Below, piece after piece: positions 39,767-49,984 of a stretch of DNA of 64,000 nt (within the stretch, counting starts at the first letter, position 1; each line of letters opens with the position of its first letter). Made by a program: the position numbers and the translations under genes. The notes beneath the pieces were generated by a model. It did no database searches and was not told the DNA's origin. It saw only the letters and a list, made by a program, of their open reading frames with translations. The stretch is from a bacterium (GTDB taxonomy: Bacteria; Bacillota; Bacilli; Lactobacillales; Streptococcaceae). The stretch lies in the NCBI GenBank assembly GCA_905221105.1, contig CAJNBW010000008.1, positions 36,249 through 100,248 of the forward strand, given 5' to 3'.

Positions 39767-40939
39767 ATGATTAAATTAAAAGCATTTTTACTATCGCTTG
39801 TGCTCGTAATTGCGACGCTTGCCCTTTTAAATGTGACGTATGTCAAGAAGATTGATGATTATTATAAAGTCAAGGATAACAGTATTCGTTACAGCACTTC
39901 GTATGAAAAGTATAAAAGTAGAGATATTCTAACAAGCAATATCACCCTCAATACACTGGTTCTAATGGGTTCCTCAGAGTTGGTTGCGACGATAAATGAA
40001 GACTATCATCCAAATAAAATTTTTAACTACAACGATTTTAATATCATGCAGATTGGGACCAGTTATTCTCAAAACATCATTCAGGCTACGACCTTGGGGT
40101 CTATTGAAGGATCGATGACTAAGCGAAAAGTAGCTATAGTAGAGTCGGTTCAGTGGTTTGAAAAAGATGGGACCCATCAAGATGCCTTTTTGAACAAGGC
40201 TTCTCAGGAACATATTTTCCACATGCTAGATAATGACAAGATTAGTAAAGAAACGAAAGAAAAACTAATCAATCGCATTATCGAGATTACCAAAGGAAAC
40301 AAGCAACAAAACGACATCTACAAAAAATACAAAAGTTATTTCATAGATGGAAAAGGAACCATTGTTGATAAAAAACTATTAGAGTTAGATAACGCGATGT
40401 ATTCCTTTAAGCTCAAACGAAAATTTTATGAAAATCATGAGAAATCAGATTATCCTTCACTAGGAGACAAAACCCCAGACTATGATTGGGAAAAGATGAC
40501 GGATCAGTTTGTGGAAGAGGTCAAAAAGAAAACAGACAATAATGACTATGCTGTTGATAATAACTACTACAATACTTACTTAAAAGATCGCTATGCATCA
40601 CTGAAAGATTCTAATAAAGATTTGAGCTACCTGGAGTCACCAGAGTATTCAGATATGGAACTCTTCTTGACAGTTGCCAAAGAATTGGGAATTGAAGTTG
40701 AGGTTATTATTTTCCCAGTAAACGGGAAATGGAATGACTACACAGGTGTCTCAAGAGAGATGCGAGAAAAAACTTATAAAAAAATAGAAGATGTCGCAAA
40801 AACCTATGGTGCAACCGTATTAAACTATGGAAACAGAGAGTATGATGATTACTTTTTATTTGACGTGATGCACGTTGGAGTGAAAGGATGGATGGAAGTT
40901 GAAAAAGAACTTTACAAATTTGCAAACCAAGCTAACTAA
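39767..40939 (+). CDS. DltD paralogue
   Basis: A 390-residue protein with one N-terminal membrane anchor (about 5-25) and an extracellular SGNH-like domain. It keeps the DltD nucleophile motif GSSEL (Ser69, LVLMGSSEL), the SVQWF segment equivalent to SPQWF, the IFPVNGKWNDYTG segment and the C-terminal Asp366/His369 pair (FDVMHVGVKGW). DltD transfers D-alanine to lipoteichoic acid. It lies 47 bp after the dltB-like gene and overlaps the dltX-like frame at its 3' end. Confidence 0.87.
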   Translation: MIKLKAFLLSLVLVIATLALLNVTYVKKIDDYYKVKDNSIRYSTSYEKYKSRDILTSNITLNTLVLMGSSELVATINEDYHPNKIFNYNDFNIMQIGTSYSQNIIQATTLGSIEGSMTKRKVAIVESVQWFEKDGTHQDAFLNKASQEHIFHMLDNDKISKETKEKLINRIIEITKGNKQQNDIYKKYKSYFIDGKGTIVDKKLLELDNAMYSFKLKRKFYENHEKSDYPSLGDKTPDYDWEKMTDQFVEEVKKKTDNNDYAVDNNYYNTYLKDRYASLKDSNKDLSYLESPEYSDMELFLTVAKELGIEVEVIIFPVNGKWNDYTGVSREMREKTYKKIEDVAKTYGATVLNYGNREYDDYFLFDVMHVGVKGWMEVEKELYKFANQAN

Positions 40940-41057
40940 CACTCATCGATTAATCTTGTGGACACTATTTTTCTATACGGTTATCTTGAGCATCGTGATT
41001 TACTGTTTTGTGACCGATTTTTCGAATATTCAAGAATTTATCTATAGTGAATTTTAG
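40899..41057 (+). CDS. DltX-like microprotein of the second dlt locus
   Basis: An open frame overlapping the end of the dltD-like gene. From the TTG at 40899 it encodes 52 residues: a basic N-terminus, one membrane helix (about residues 19-38) and a C-terminus ending EFIYSEF. The canonical DltX in this window ends SFIYNEF. DltX's C-terminal tyrosine motif is known to take part in D-alanyl transfer. The start is uncertain (no ATG or GTG; AAGGAT ~10 bp upstream of the TTG). The matching C-terminal motif and position make it convincing as a paralogue. Confidence 0.75.
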   Translation: MKKNFTNLQTKLTNTHRLILWTLFFYTVILSIVIYCFVTDFSNIQEFIYSEF

Positions 41058-41287
41058 GATTACATACTATAAAAATCTCTAGATAAAGAGAACTGCACCG
41101 ATAAAGTGAGACATAAGATAAGGCTCTATAATATTTATAGTGGAGACATCCTCTATAGGTAGTATGGAGCCTACTTTATTGTAGCCCCATATAATTTATA
41201 CTGAAAAGCATTCAAGCTATCATTAGAAAGAATCATATGGAACAAATTAGTGTTACTGAAACGTAGTTAAAATAGACGGGTAAACAA
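41058..41287. other. Intergenic stretch between the two dlt loci
   Basis: AT-rich sequence with scattered imperfect inverted repeats (for example around 41130-41165). I see no gene. It could be a decayed repeat or insertion-sequence remnant, but no family was recognised. Confidence 0.4.
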
Positions 41288-41317
41288 TTGAAAAACTAGT
41301 CTATAAAGTGGTATAAT
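41288..41317 (+). promoter_or_regulatory. dltXABCD promoter
   Basis: TTGAAA (41288-41293), an 18-bp spacer, then TATAAT (41312-41317), ~70 bp upstream of dltX. This gives the canonical operon a promoter separate from the paralogous locus. Confidence 0.75.
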
Positions 41318-41389
41318 AGCAGAAAAATAAATTAGTAAGAAATTGATTTTATTTTAGCGAAAAATTATAGAAATGAATGGTTTTTCTTG

Positions 41390-41521
41390 ATGAAACAGAG
41401 AAAAGAATTGTACCTCTTTTTTGGTCGGACAGCCTTGTATTTTATTATCTTTCTAGGGCTACTTTACTTTTTTAGCTATCTTGGTCAGGGTCAAGGAAGC
41501 TTTATCTATAATGAATTTTAA
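41390..41521 (+). CDS. dltX: Teichoic acid D-Ala incorporation-associated protein DltX
   Basis: A 43-residue microprotein starting MKQRKELYLF, with one membrane helix (about residues 11-30) and the conserved C-terminal SFIYNEF. DltX is the small conserved first gene of Firmicute dlt operons; its C-terminal Tyr motif works with DltB and DltD in moving D-alanine onto lipoteichoic acid. It ends 20 bp before dltA. The ribosome site is weak. Confidence 0.92.
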   Translation: MKQRKELYLFFGRTALYFIIFLGLLYFFSYLGQGQGSFIYNEF

Positions 41522-41541
41522 CTTGAAGGAGAATCCTTATT

Positions 41542-43092
41542 ATGTCAAATAAACCAATAGCAGATATGATTGAAACCATTGAGCATTTTGCTCAGACCCA
41601 GCCTAGCTATCCTGTTTATAATGTTTTGGGGCAGGAACACACTTATGGCGATTTGAAGGCTGATTCGGATAGTTTGGCTGCAGCCATTGACCAACTAGGA
41701 TTGCCTGAGAAGTCTCCTGTGGTCGTTTTTGGTGGCCAAGAATATGAAATGTTGGCAACCTTTGTAGCCTTGACTAAGTCAGGTCATGCCTACATTCCAA
41801 TTGATAGCCATTCGGCCTTGGAGCGAGTTTCAGCTATTTTAGAAGTAGCAGAGCCAAGTTTGATTATTGCCATCTCAGACTTTCCATTAGAGCAGGTTTC
41901 GACACCGATATTGAATCTAGCTCGGATTCAAGAAGCCTTTGCCCAAGGGAATAACTATGAAATTACGCATCCAGTCAAGGGAGATGATAATTACTACATT
42001 ATCTTTACTTCTGGTACAACTGGTAAGCCTAAGGGAGTGCAGATTTCCCATGATAACCTTCTCAGCTTTACCAACTGGATGATTACGGATCAGGAATTTG
42101 CGACACCAAGTCGTCCGCAAATGCTGGCTCAGCCACCTTATTCTTTTGACCTGTCTGTCATGTACTGGGCGCCGACCTTGGCACTAGGTGGTACGCTCTT
42201 CGCTCTTCCCTCAGCCATCACTCAGGACTTTAAGCAACTCTTTGCGACCATCTTTTCATTGCCAATTGCTATCTGGACATCAACACCGTCTTTTGCAGAT
42301 ATGGCCATGTTGTCTGAAGACTTCAACAGTGAGAAAATGTCTGGCATCACGCATTTCTACTTTGATGGGGAAGAATTGACAGTCAAAACAGCTCAAAAAC
42401 TGCGCGAGCGTTTCCCCAATGCCCGTATTATCAATGCTTACGGCCCAACAGAAGCGACAGTGGCCCTGTCAGCAGTTGCCGTGACAGACGAGATGTTAGC
42501 GACTCTCAAACGCCTACCAATCGGCTATACCAAGGCTGATTCTCCAACCTTTATCATTGACGAGGAAGGCAATAAACTGCCAAATGGTGAACAGGGAGAA
42601 ATCATTGTTTCTGGGCCAGCTGTTTCAAAAGGATATATGAACAATCCAGAAAAAACAGCGGAAGCCTTCTTTGAGTTTGAAGGACTGCCAGCCTATCACA
42701 CAGGTGATGTGGGAACCATGACGGATGAAGGCTTACTTCTCTACGGCGGACGCATGGACTTCCAAATTAAGTTTAACGGTTACCGCATTGAGCTAGAAGA
42801 TGTCTCTCAAAATCTTAATAAGTCTCGTTATATCGAGTCTGCTGTCGCTGTTCCGCGCTATAACAAAGACCACAAGGTGCAAAATCTATTGGCCTATGTT
42901 ATCTTAAAAGATGGTGTTCGTGAACAGTTTGAGCGTGATATCGATATTACCAAGGCCATCAAGGAAGATTTGACAGACATCATGATGTCCTACATGATGC
43001 CGTCTAAATTCCTTTACCGAGATAGTTTACCACTGACTCCAAATGGAAAAATTGACATCAAAGGATTGATTAACGAGGTGAATAAGAGATGA
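41542..43092 (+). CDS. dltA: D-alanine--D-alanyl carrier protein ligase DltA
   Basis: Adenylation enzyme of 516 residues that activates D-alanine and loads it on DltC. It has the A3 core loop [13 protein letters not shown] (about 155), the A5 motif [13 protein letters not shown], the A7 YHTGD motif and the C-terminal catalytic Lys in [12 protein letters not shown]. The start follows GAAGGAG. Its end overlaps dltB by 4 bp (ATGA). Confidence 0.97.
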   Translation: MSNKPIADMIETIEHFAQTQPSYPVYNVLGQEHTYGDLKADSDSLAAAIDQLGLPEKSPVVVFGGQEYEMLATFVALTKSGHAYIPIDSHSALERVSAILEVAEPSLIIAISDFPLEQVSTPILNLARIQEAFAQGNNYEITHPVKGDDNYYIIFTSGTTGKPKGVQISHDNLLSFTNWMITDQEFATPSRPQMLAQPPYSFDLSVMYWAPTLALGGTLFALPSAITQDFKQLFATIFSLPIAIWTSTPSFADMAMLSEDFNSEKMSGITHFYFDGEELTVKTAQKLRERFPNARIINAYGPTEATVALSAVAVTDEMLATLKRLPIGYTKADSPTFIIDEEGNKLPNGEQGEIIVSGPAVSKGYMNNPEKTAEAFFEFEGLPAYHTGDVGTMTDEGLLLYGGRMDFQIKFNGYRIELEDVSQNLNKSRYIESAVAVPRYNKDHKVQNLLAYVILKDGVREQFERDIDITKAIKEDLTDIMMSYMMPSKFLYRDSLPLTPNGKIDIKGLINEVNKR

Positions 43093-44333
43093 CGGAGTTC
43101 TTTCAACAGCTTCCTCATTTAGAGCCATACGGCAATCCTCAGTATTTTGTCTATGTGATTGCTGCGACCTTGCCCATCTTTATCGGTCTCTTTTTCAAGA
43201 AACGCTTTGCCTGGTATGAAGCGCTGGTAAGTCTCTCCTTTATCGTCACCATGTTGGTAGGTGGGAAGACCAATCAATTGGTTGCATTAGGTATTTACCT
43301 TTGCTGGGAAATATTGCTCGTACTCTTCTATAAGCATTATCGAAAAAGCAAGGATGGCAAGTGGGTCTTCTATCTAGTTAGCTTTCTGTCCCTCCTTCCG
43401 ATTATCTTTGTCAAGGTGCAGCCAGCTATCAATGGAACGCAGTCTTTGCTTGGATTTTTGGGAATTTCTTACCTGACCTTTCGTTCGCTTGGGATTATCA
43501 TCGAGCTGAGAGATGGAGTGATTAAGGATTTTACCCTCTGGGAATTCCTCCGTTTTCTTCTCTTCATGCCGACTTTTTCAAGTGGTCCAATCGATCGCTT
43601 TAAGCGTTTTAATGAAAATTATCAGACCATTCCTGAGAGGGATGAGTTGATGGATATGCTGGATGAATCTGTTCGCTATATCATGTGGGGATTTTTGTAC
43701 AAGTTTATCCTAGCTCATGTTTTAGGAGAGACCTTGTTGCCTCCTTTGAAGAATCTAGCCCTGCAGTCAGGTGGTTTCTTTAACCACTATGCCTTGGCAG
43801 TTATGTATACTTTTGGTCTGGAGCTCTTCTTTGACTTTGCAGGTTATTCTATGTTTGCCTTAGCCATTTCAAATTTGATGGGAATTCGTAGCCCTATCAA
43901 CTTTAATAAGCCCTTTTTATCAAGGGATTTAAAGGAATTTTGGAATCGTTGGCATATGAGTCTCTCTTTCTGGTTCCGTGACTTTGTCTTTATGCGAATG
44001 GTCATGGTGTTGACTAGAAAGAAGGTCTTTAAGAATCGCAATGTAACTTCAAGTGTGGCTTATATTGTAAATATGCTGATTATGGGATTTTGGCATGGCG
44101 TGACCTGGTACTATATCGCCTATGGACTCTTTCATGGACTAGGCTTGGTCATCAATGATGCTTGGGTTCGCAAGAAAAAAACGCTCAATAAGGAACGGAA
44201 AAAAGCAGGGAAAGCTGCTCTACCTGAGAATCGCTGGATTCAGTTGCTTGGCATGGTTGTCACCTTCCATGTCGTCATGCTGTCATTCTTAATCTTTTCT
44301 GGATTCTTGAATGATTTATGGTTTAAAAAATAA
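43089..44333 (+). CDS. dltB: D-alanyl transfer protein DltB (MBOAT)
   Basis: Polytopic MBOAT acyltransferase of 414 residues that takes D-alanine from DltC at the membrane. It has the signature [20 protein letters not shown] and catalytic His336 in [11 protein letters not shown]. It overlaps dltA by 4 bp, in the dltXABCD order. It is clearly related to, but diverged from, the MBOAT protein at 38565. Confidence 0.97.
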   Translation: MTEFFQQLPHLEPYGNPQYFVYVIAATLPIFIGLFFKKRFAWYEALVSLSFIVTMLVGGKTNQLVALGIYLCWEILLVLFYKHYRKSKDGKWVFYLVSFLSLLPIIFVKVQPAINGTQSLLGFLGISYLTFRSLGIIIELRDGVIKDFTLWEFLRFLLFMPTFSSGPIDRFKRFNENYQTIPERDELMDMLDESVRYIMWGFLYKFILAHVLGETLLPPLKNLALQSGGFFNHYALAVMYTFGLELFFDFAGYSMFALAISNLMGIRSPINFNKPFLSRDLKEFWNRWHMSLSFWFRDFVFMRMVMVLTRKKVFKNRNVTSSVAYIVNMLIMGFWHGVTWYYIAYGLFHGLGLVINDAWVRKKKTLNKERKKAGKAALPENRWIQLLGMVVTFHVVMLSFLIFSGFLNDLWFKK

Positions 44334-44342
44334 AGGAAATAA

Positions 44343-45846
<1,504 letters not shown>

Positions 45847-45895
45847 ATAATAGTATGGAAGAGTTTAAGAATGAAACCAGTTTTCACATTTTTTC

Positions 45896-45934
45896 TTGAC
45901 TCTTTTTTTGGTTGTGATATAATTAACTGGTAAA
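45896..45934 (+). promoter_or_regulatory. adcRCBA promoter with AdcR operator
   Basis: TTGACT (45896-45901), a 16-bp spacer, then TATAAT (45918-45923) with extended TGA. TTAACTGGTAAA (45923-45934) matches the AdcR motif TTAACYRGTTAA with one base missing, and overlaps the -10 end. This fits zinc-dependent autorepression. Confidence 0.85.
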
Positions 45935-45997
45935 TGAAGTTTCAAAGAATAGTATTTTTCTCATAAAAAGAGAAGTCTAAAAGGAAAGGAGTCAGAT

Positions 45998-46438
45998 ATG
46001 AGACAGCTCGCGAAGGATATCGATGCCTTTTTGAATGAGGTGATTTTGCAGGCAGAAAATCAGCATGAAATCCTAATAGGTCATTGCACTAGTGAGGTGG
46101 CTCTGACCAATACTCAGGAGCATATCCTCATGCTCTTGTCAGAGGAATCTTTAACCAATTCAGAATTGGCCCGTCGCCTCAATGTCAGTCAGGCGGCAGT
46201 TACCAAGGCCATTAAGTCTTTGGTCAAGGAAGGGATGTTGGAAACATCTAAAGATCCTAAGGATGCGCGTGTGATTTTTTATCAGTTGACTGATTTGGCT
46301 CGTCCAATTGCTGAGGAGCATCATCATCACCATGAGCATACACTTTTAACCTATGAACAAGTGGCGACTCAGTTTACTCCAAATGAACAAAAAGTGATTC
46401 AGCGGTTTTTGACTGCTTTAGTAGGAGAAATCAAATAA
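45998..46438 (+). CDS. adcR: Zinc-responsive MarR-family repressor AdcR
   Basis: A 146-residue MarR-type regulator. The winged helix ([28 protein letters not shown], about 50-80) and a His-rich segment ([12 protein letters not shown], about 107-118) provide zinc ligands. It represses zinc uptake when zinc is bound. The 1-bp overlap with adcC and the operator at 45923 support autoregulation of adcRCBA. Confidence 0.96.
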   Translation: MRQLAKDIDAFLNEVILQAENQHEILIGHCTSEVALTNTQEHILMLLSEESLTNSELARRLNVSQAAVTKAIKSLVKEGMLETSKDPKDARVIFYQLTDLARPIAEEHHHHHEHTLLTYEQVATQFTPNEQKVIQRFLTALVGEIK

Positions 46439-47142
46439 TGAGATACATTACGGTAGAGGATTTATCCTTCTATTATGATAAGGAGCCTGTTCTGGAACAT
46501 ATCAATTATAGTGTTGATAGTGGGGAATTTGTGACCTTGACAGGGGAAAATGGAGCGGCTAAGACGACACTGATCAAGGCCAGTCTTGGGATTCTTCAAC
46601 CACGCATTGGTAAGGTGACCATTTCAAAGACAAATACCCAGGGCAAGAAATTGAGAATAGCCTATCTTCCCCAGCAGATTGCCAGTTTTAATGCTGGTTT
46701 TCCAAGTACGGTTTATGAATTTGTCAAGTCGGGTCGCTATCCGCGAAAGGGTTGGTTCCGTCGCTTGAATGCTCATGATGAGGAGCATATCAAGGCTAGT
46801 CTGGACTCAGTTGGTATGTGGGAACACCGAGACAAACGCTTGGGGTCTCTCTCTGGGGGGCAAAAACAGAGAGCGGTGATTGCGCGAATGTTTGCTTCTG
46901 ACCCAGATGTGTTTATCCTAGATGAGCCGACAACGGGGATGGATGCAGGAAGTAAAAATGAATTTTACGAACTGATGCACCACAGCGCCCATCATCATGG
47001 CAAGGCTGTTTTGATGATTACCCATGACCCTGAAGAAGTTAAGGACTATGCAGACCGCAATATTCATCTAGTCCGTAACCAAGACTCGCCATGGCGTTGT
47101 TTCAACGTTCATGAGAATGATCAGGAGGTGGGCCATGCTTAG
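46438..47142 (+). CDS. adcC: Zinc ABC transporter ATP-binding protein AdcC
   Basis: ABC ATPase of 234 residues. The Walker A is [10 protein letters not shown], with Ala in place of the usual Gly before Lys; related zinc ATPases also vary at this site, so it need not be inactive. The signature is [14 protein letters not shown] and Walker B is [14 protein letters not shown]. It overlaps adcR by 1 bp and adcB by 8 bp. Confidence 0.95.
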   Translation: MRYITVEDLSFYYDKEPVLEHINYSVDSGEFVTLTGENGAAKTTLIKASLGILQPRIGKVTISKTNTQGKKLRIAYLPQQIASFNAGFPSTVYEFVKSGRYPRKGWFRRLNAHDEEHIKASLDSVGMWEHRDKRLGSLSGGQKQRAVIARMFASDPDVFILDEPTTGMDAGSKNEFYELMHHSAHHHGKAVLMITHDPEEVKDYADRNIHLVRNQDSPWRCFNVHENDQEVGHA

Positions 47143-47941
47143 TTTATTATCTTATGACTTTATGCAACGTGCCTTTCTGGCGGTTATTGCCATGAGTCTT
47201 TTCTCGCCAGTATTAGGAACCTTCCTAATCTTGCGCCGTCAGAGTTTGATGAGTGATACCCTCAGCCACGTCTCGCTTTCGGGTGTAGCCTTTGGTCTGG
47301 TACTAGGGATTTCTCCGACAGTTTCTACGATTGCCATTGTCTTGATTGCGGCAGTCTTTCTGGAGTATCTCCGTACGGTTTACAAGAGCTTTATGGAAAT
47401 CGGGACAGCTATCCTTATGTCAACAGGTCTGGCTGTTTCTCTGATTGTCATGAGCAAGGGTAAAAGCTCGAGTTCTATGAGTTTGGACCAGTATCTTTTT
47501 GGTTCGATTGTGACTATCAGCGAAGAGCAGGTCATTTCCCTCTTTGTCATTGCGGCGGTTGTTTTGATTTTGACCTTCCTCTTCCTTCGTCCGATGTATA
47601 TCTTGACCTTTGATGAGGATACGGCCTTTGTGGATGGCTTGCCAGTTCGTACCATGTCCATTCTTTTTAACATGGTGACAGGGGTGGCCATTGCCCTCAT
47701 GATTCCTGCTGCAGGAGCTCTTCTGGTGTCGACCATTATGGTATTGCCAGCTAGTATTGCCCTGCGTCTGGGGAAAAACTTTAAATCGGTTATGCTGCTT
47801 GCCAGTGCTATTGGATTTTTAGGAATGGTGGCAGGACTTTACATTTCCTACTATGCAGAAACACCTGCAAGTGCAAGTATTACTATTATTTTTGTAACTG
47901 TTTTCTTGCTAATTAGTTTAGTAAGACGTTTTATCAAATAG
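47135..47941 (+). CDS. adcB: Zinc ABC transporter permease AdcB
   Basis: Metal-type ABC-3 permease of 268 residues with about eight hydrophobic helices ([18 protein letters not shown]...; [19 protein letters not shown]). The ATG at 47135 follows GGAGGTGGGCC and is preferred to the upstream open codons. It overlaps adcC by 8 bp and is followed 10 bp later by adcA. Confidence 0.95.
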   Translation: MLSLLSYDFMQRAFLAVIAMSLFSPVLGTFLILRRQSLMSDTLSHVSLSGVAFGLVLGISPTVSTIAIVLIAAVFLEYLRTVYKSFMEIGTAILMSTGLAVSLIVMSKGKSSSSMSLDQYLFGSIVTISEEQVISLFVIAAVVLILTFLFLRPMYILTFDEDTAFVDGLPVRTMSILFNMVTGVAIALMIPAAGALLVSTIMVLPASIALRLGKNFKSVMLLASAIGFLGMVAGLYISYYAETPASASITIIFVTVFLLISLVRRFIK

Positions 47942-47950
47942 GAGACCAAC

Positions 47951-49456
47951 ATGAAAAAAATTAGCTTATTGCTAGCCAGTCTATGTGCCTTGTTTTTAGT
48001 GGCTTGTTCCAATCAAAAACAGGCTAATGGCAAACTCAATATCGTGACAACCTTTTACCCTGTCTATGAATTTACCAAGCAAGTCGCAGGAGATACTGCT
48101 AATGTAGAACTCCTCATCGGTGCTGGTACAGAACCCCATGAATATGAACCGTCTGCCAAGGCAGTTGCCAAAATCCAAGACGCAGATACCTTCGTTTATG
48201 AAAATGAAAACATGGAAACATGGGTCCCTAAATTGCTAGATACTTTGGATAAGAAAAAGGTGAAAACCATCAAGGCGACTGGCGATATGTTGCTCTTGCC
48301 AGGTGGCGAGGAAGAAGAGGGAGACCATGACCATGGAGAAGAAGGCCATCACCATGAGTTCGATCCCCATGTTTGGTTATCACCAGTTCGTGCCATTAAA
48401 TTAGTGGAACACATCCGTGACAGCTTGTCAGCAGATTATCCTGATAAAAAAGAGACCTTTGAAAAGAACGCAGCTGCCTATATCGAAAAATTGCAAGCCT
48501 TGGATAAGTCTTATGCAGAAGGCTTGTCTCAAGCAAAACAAAAGAGCTTTGTGACTCAACACGCAGCCTTTAACTACCTTGCCTTGGACTATGGACTCAA
48601 ACAAGTCGCAATCTCAGGTCTCTCTCCAGATGCCGAGCCATCAGCTGCTCGTTTGGCAGAATTGACAGAGTACGTCAAGAAAAATAAAATTGCCTATATC
48701 TACTTTGAAGAAAATGCCTCACAAGCTCTGGCTAACACACTTTCAAAAGAGGCAGGTGTCAAAACAGATGTCCTTAATCCTTTAGAAAGTCTGACAGAAG
48801 AGGACACCAAGGCTGGAGAAAATTACATCTCTATCATGGAGAAAAATCTCAAGGCTTTGAAACAAACAACAGACCAAGAAGGCCCAGCAATTGAGCCTGA
48901 AAAGGCAGAGGATACCAAGACAGTTCAAAATGGTTACTTCGAGGATGCAGCTGTCAAGGACCGCACCTTGAGTGACTATGCAGGTAACTGGCAATCAGTT
49001 TATCCTTTCCTCGAAGATGGCACGTTTGATCAAGTCTTTGACTACAAGGCTAAGTTGACTGGTAAGATGACCCAGGCTGAGTACAAGGCTTATTATACAA
49101 AAGGCTATCAGACAGATGTTACTAAGATCAACATTACTGATAACACTATGGAATTTGTTCAAGGTGGACAAAGTAAGAAATTCACCTACAAGTATGTTGG
49201 TAAGAAAATCTTGACTTATAAGAAAGGCAATCGTGGTGTTCGCTTCCTCTTTGAAGCGACAGATGCGGACGCTGGACAATTCAAGTATGTTCAGTTTAGT
49301 GACCACAATATCGCCCCAGTTAAGGCAGAACATTTCCATATCTTTTTTGGAGGCACAAGCCAAGAAGCTCTCTTTGAAGAAATGGATAACTGGCCAACCT
49401 ACTACCCAGATAACCTATCTGGCCAAGAAATCGCTCAAGAAATGTTGGCGCATTGA
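47951..49456 (+). CDS. adcA: Zinc-binding lipoprotein AdcA (ZnuA-ZinT fusion)
   Basis: Zinc-capturing lipoprotein of 501 residues. The lipobox LVAC is near residue 19. The ZnuA-like domain (about 30-315) contains a His/Asp/Glu-rich loop (GDHDHGEEGHHHEFDPHVW) and VTQHAAFNYLA ligands. The C-terminal ZinT/YodA domain (about 320-501) ends with KAEHFHIFFGG. The two-domain form is typical of streptococcal AdcA. It is the last gene of adcRCBA and is followed by a terminator. Confidence 0.97.
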   Translation: MKKISLLLASLCALFLVACSNQKQANGKLNIVTTFYPVYEFTKQVAGDTANVELLIGAGTEPHEYEPSAKAVAKIQDADTFVYENENMETWVPKLLDTLDKKKVKTIKATGDMLLLPGGEEEEGDHDHGEEGHHHEFDPHVWLSPVRAIKLVEHIRDSLSADYPDKKETFEKNAAAYIEKLQALDKSYAEGLSQAKQKSFVTQHAAFNYLALDYGLKQVAISGLSPDAEPSAARLAELTEYVKKNKIAYIYFEENASQALANTLSKEAGVKTDVLNPLESLTEEDTKAGENYISIMEKNLKALKQTTDQEGPAIEPEKAEDTKTVQNGYFEDAAVKDRTLSDYAGNWQSVYPFLEDGTFDQVFDYKAKLTGKMTQAEYKAYYTKGYQTDVTKINITDNTMEFVQGGQSKKFTYKYVGKKILTYKKGNRGVRFLFEATDADAGQFKYVQFSDHNIAPVKAEHFHIFFGGTSQEALFEEMDNWPTYYPDNLSGQEIAQEMLAH

Positions 49457-49460
49457 TGAG

Positions 49461-49496
49461 AAACCGACTAGTTCATAGGAGCTAGTCGGTTTTTGG
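49461..49496 (+). terminator. adcA terminator
   Basis: AACCGACTAG / CTAGTCGGTT stem with T5, directly after the adcA stop. Confidence 0.9.
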
Positions 49497-49554
49497 ATAC
49501 TAGATGGTAACTTCATTATAGATATTTCAGAATTTTAAACAATAAATAAAACTC

Positions 49555-49583
49555 TTGAAATCTTAGCGCTTGTGTGTTAGAAT
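49555..49583 (+). promoter_or_regulatory. Promoter of a short plus-strand RNA
   Basis: TTGAAA (49555-49560), a 17-bp spacer, then TAGAAT (49578-49583) with extended TG. This strong promoter is followed only ~25 bp later by a terminator hairpin, so its product must be a very short RNA. Confidence 0.78.
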
Positions 49584-49589
49584 GCACTC

Positions 49590-49651
49590 AATGGGTAAGG
49601 TTCATTAGAACACCAAATCCCTTAACTATTGCAGTAGTTAAGGGATTTTTT
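49590..49651 (+). ncRNA. Putative antisense RNA antitoxin (RNAII-like) with terminator
   Basis: A ~60-nt RNA is predicted from the promoter at 49555 to the strong hairpin AATCCCTTAACT/AGTTAAGGGATT plus T6 (49615-49651). Its 5' end contains CAATGGGtaaggTTCA (from 49589). A related sequence, CAATGGGacaaTTCA (from 49870), lies at the 5' end of the opposing toxin transcript, so the two RNAs can pair at both ends. This is the layout of Fst/par-type type I systems. Coordinates of the RNA are predicted. Confidence 0.6.
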
Positions 49652-49698
49652 GACGTATCTTAGCGATTAAACGGGTGTTGATAGGCCAGTCACTCGGT

Positions 49699-49839
49699 CT
49701 ATTTCTTACCATCTAGCCATTTGCAAATGAAATACAAGATAATTCCTGCTATGACGTCCGCTATAATAGTAAGAACGAGATCAGATAGTACTTGGATAAA
49801 CAACGGAGCTAGAAATATTCTGAGCAATGTTTCTAACAT
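49699..49839 (-). CDS. Fst-like small hydrophobic toxin (type I TA)
   Basis: A 46-residue peptide on the minus strand. It has a hydrophobic stretch with APLFI near residue 11, a membrane helix (about 22-39, VLTIIADVIAGIILYFICK) and the charged C-terminus KWLDGKK. The Ala-Pro motif, single helix and WLD-basic tail are typical of Fst-family toxins. It faces the short plus-strand RNA across a shared terminator. No good ribosome site is visible, as is common for structured Fst leaders. Confidence 0.65.
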   Translation of the reverse strand: MLETLLRIFLAPLFIQVLSDLVLTIIADVIAGIILYFICKWLDGKK

Positions 49840-49869
49840 ATGTAACTTAAATTGATAGAGATTAGACGA

Positions 49870-49884
49870 CAATGGGACAATTCA
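49870..49884 (+). repeat. Direct repeat shared by toxin and antitoxin RNAs
   Basis: CAATGGG-N4-TTCA here matches CAATGGG-N5-TTCA at 49589-49604 in the same orientation. Because the two RNAs are transcribed convergently, these copies are complementary between the RNAs, like DRa/DRb of Fst loci. Confidence 0.55.
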
Positions 49885-49925
49885 CCTCTAATTATTGACA
49901 TTTCAGGAAAAATCGCAGTAAAAAC

Positions 49926-49954
49926 TGCACAGCCTTCTTTAAATGTGCTATAAT
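49926..49954 (+). promoter_or_regulatory. Promoter of the SPFH gene
   Basis: TGCACA (49926-49931), a 17-bp spacer, then TATAAT (49949-49954) with extended TGC. It lies 30 bp before the SPFH start. Confidence 0.7.
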
Positions 49955-49984
49955 ACAGGAAAAATAATGATGGAGGTCGCAATA

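Noticed and set aside
41058..41287. Insertion-sequence remnant between the two dlt loci
   Set aside because: Some imperfect repeats are present, but no transposase fragment or known IS end could be recognised.
46438..47142. AdcC as an inactive ATPase because of GENGAAKTT
   Set aside because: Related zinc-transport ATPases also lack the glycine before the lysine; the Walker B, signature and lysine are intact.
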